Positions 5,923 to 5,950 of a stretch of 5,950 nt of DNA are shown in pieces (position 1 is the stretch's first letter; each line of letters starts with the position of its first letter). A program made the translations under genes and the position numbers. The stretch is from Phycisphaerales bacterium (GTDB lineage: Bacteria; Planctomycetota; Phycisphaerae; Tepidisphaerales; Tepidisphaeraceae). A model generated the notes under the pieces. It saw only the letters and a list, made by a program, of their open reading frames with translations, was not told where the DNA came from and did no database searches. The stretch covers positions 1-5,950 of the forward strand of contig JAQGHK010000104.1 of NCBI GenBank assembly GCA_028288875.1. The letters run 5' to 3'.

Positions 5923-5950
5923 GTGAATGCCAGTACCGCCAACGGCAGCC

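Overview
The window is GC-rich bacterial DNA that most resembles a planctomycete, probably class Phycisphaerae (Tepidisphaera/Humisphaera-like). This rests on two large secreted proteins that each end in a dockerin-like double calcium loop followed by a PEP-CTERM sorting signal, a combination frequent in that group. It also fits the non-ATG starts and the small lipoprotein-like protein. The taxonomic call is inference from protein style; no rRNA or other marker is present.

Layout: 1-191 is a leader region with a GC-rich hairpin (possible terminator of a gene outside the window) and a weak promoter candidate. 192-1919 (+) encodes a secreted HAF-type repeat protein with six 53-55-residue repeats plus a divergent seventh, then dockerin-like loops and PEP-CTERM. 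1920-2125 is an intergenic gap with an extended -10 promoter candidate. 2126-4204 (+) encodes a second secreted protein: an N-terminal Rossmann/glutamine-amidotransferase-like domain with Asp-rich motifs, an autotransporter-like beta-helix region with a PATR motif, then the same dockerin-like plus PEP-CTERM tail. 4221-4276 is a 25-bp stem-loop lying between convergent genes. 4308-4511 (-) is a 67-residue exported, lipoprotein-like protein of unknown function with a strong Shine-Dalgarno site. 4512-4717 is the divergent spacer. 4718-5902 (+) encodes a MalY/PatB-family PLP enzyme (C-S lyase/aminotransferase). A short palindrome overlaps its stop codon.

How they fit together: the two PEP-CTERM proteins share the same C-terminal targeting block and are probably handled by the same exosortase-type machinery, which is not encoded here. 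They are separate transcription units or a loose pair, with 206 bp between them. The small lipoprotein-like gene and the PLP enzyme are transcribed divergently and show no functional link to the surface proteins. I see no mobile element, CRISPR array, tRNA or rRNA. The most unusual features are the architecture of the second protein, the propeller-like repeat layout of the first, and the tail module shared by neighbours with unrelated N-termini.
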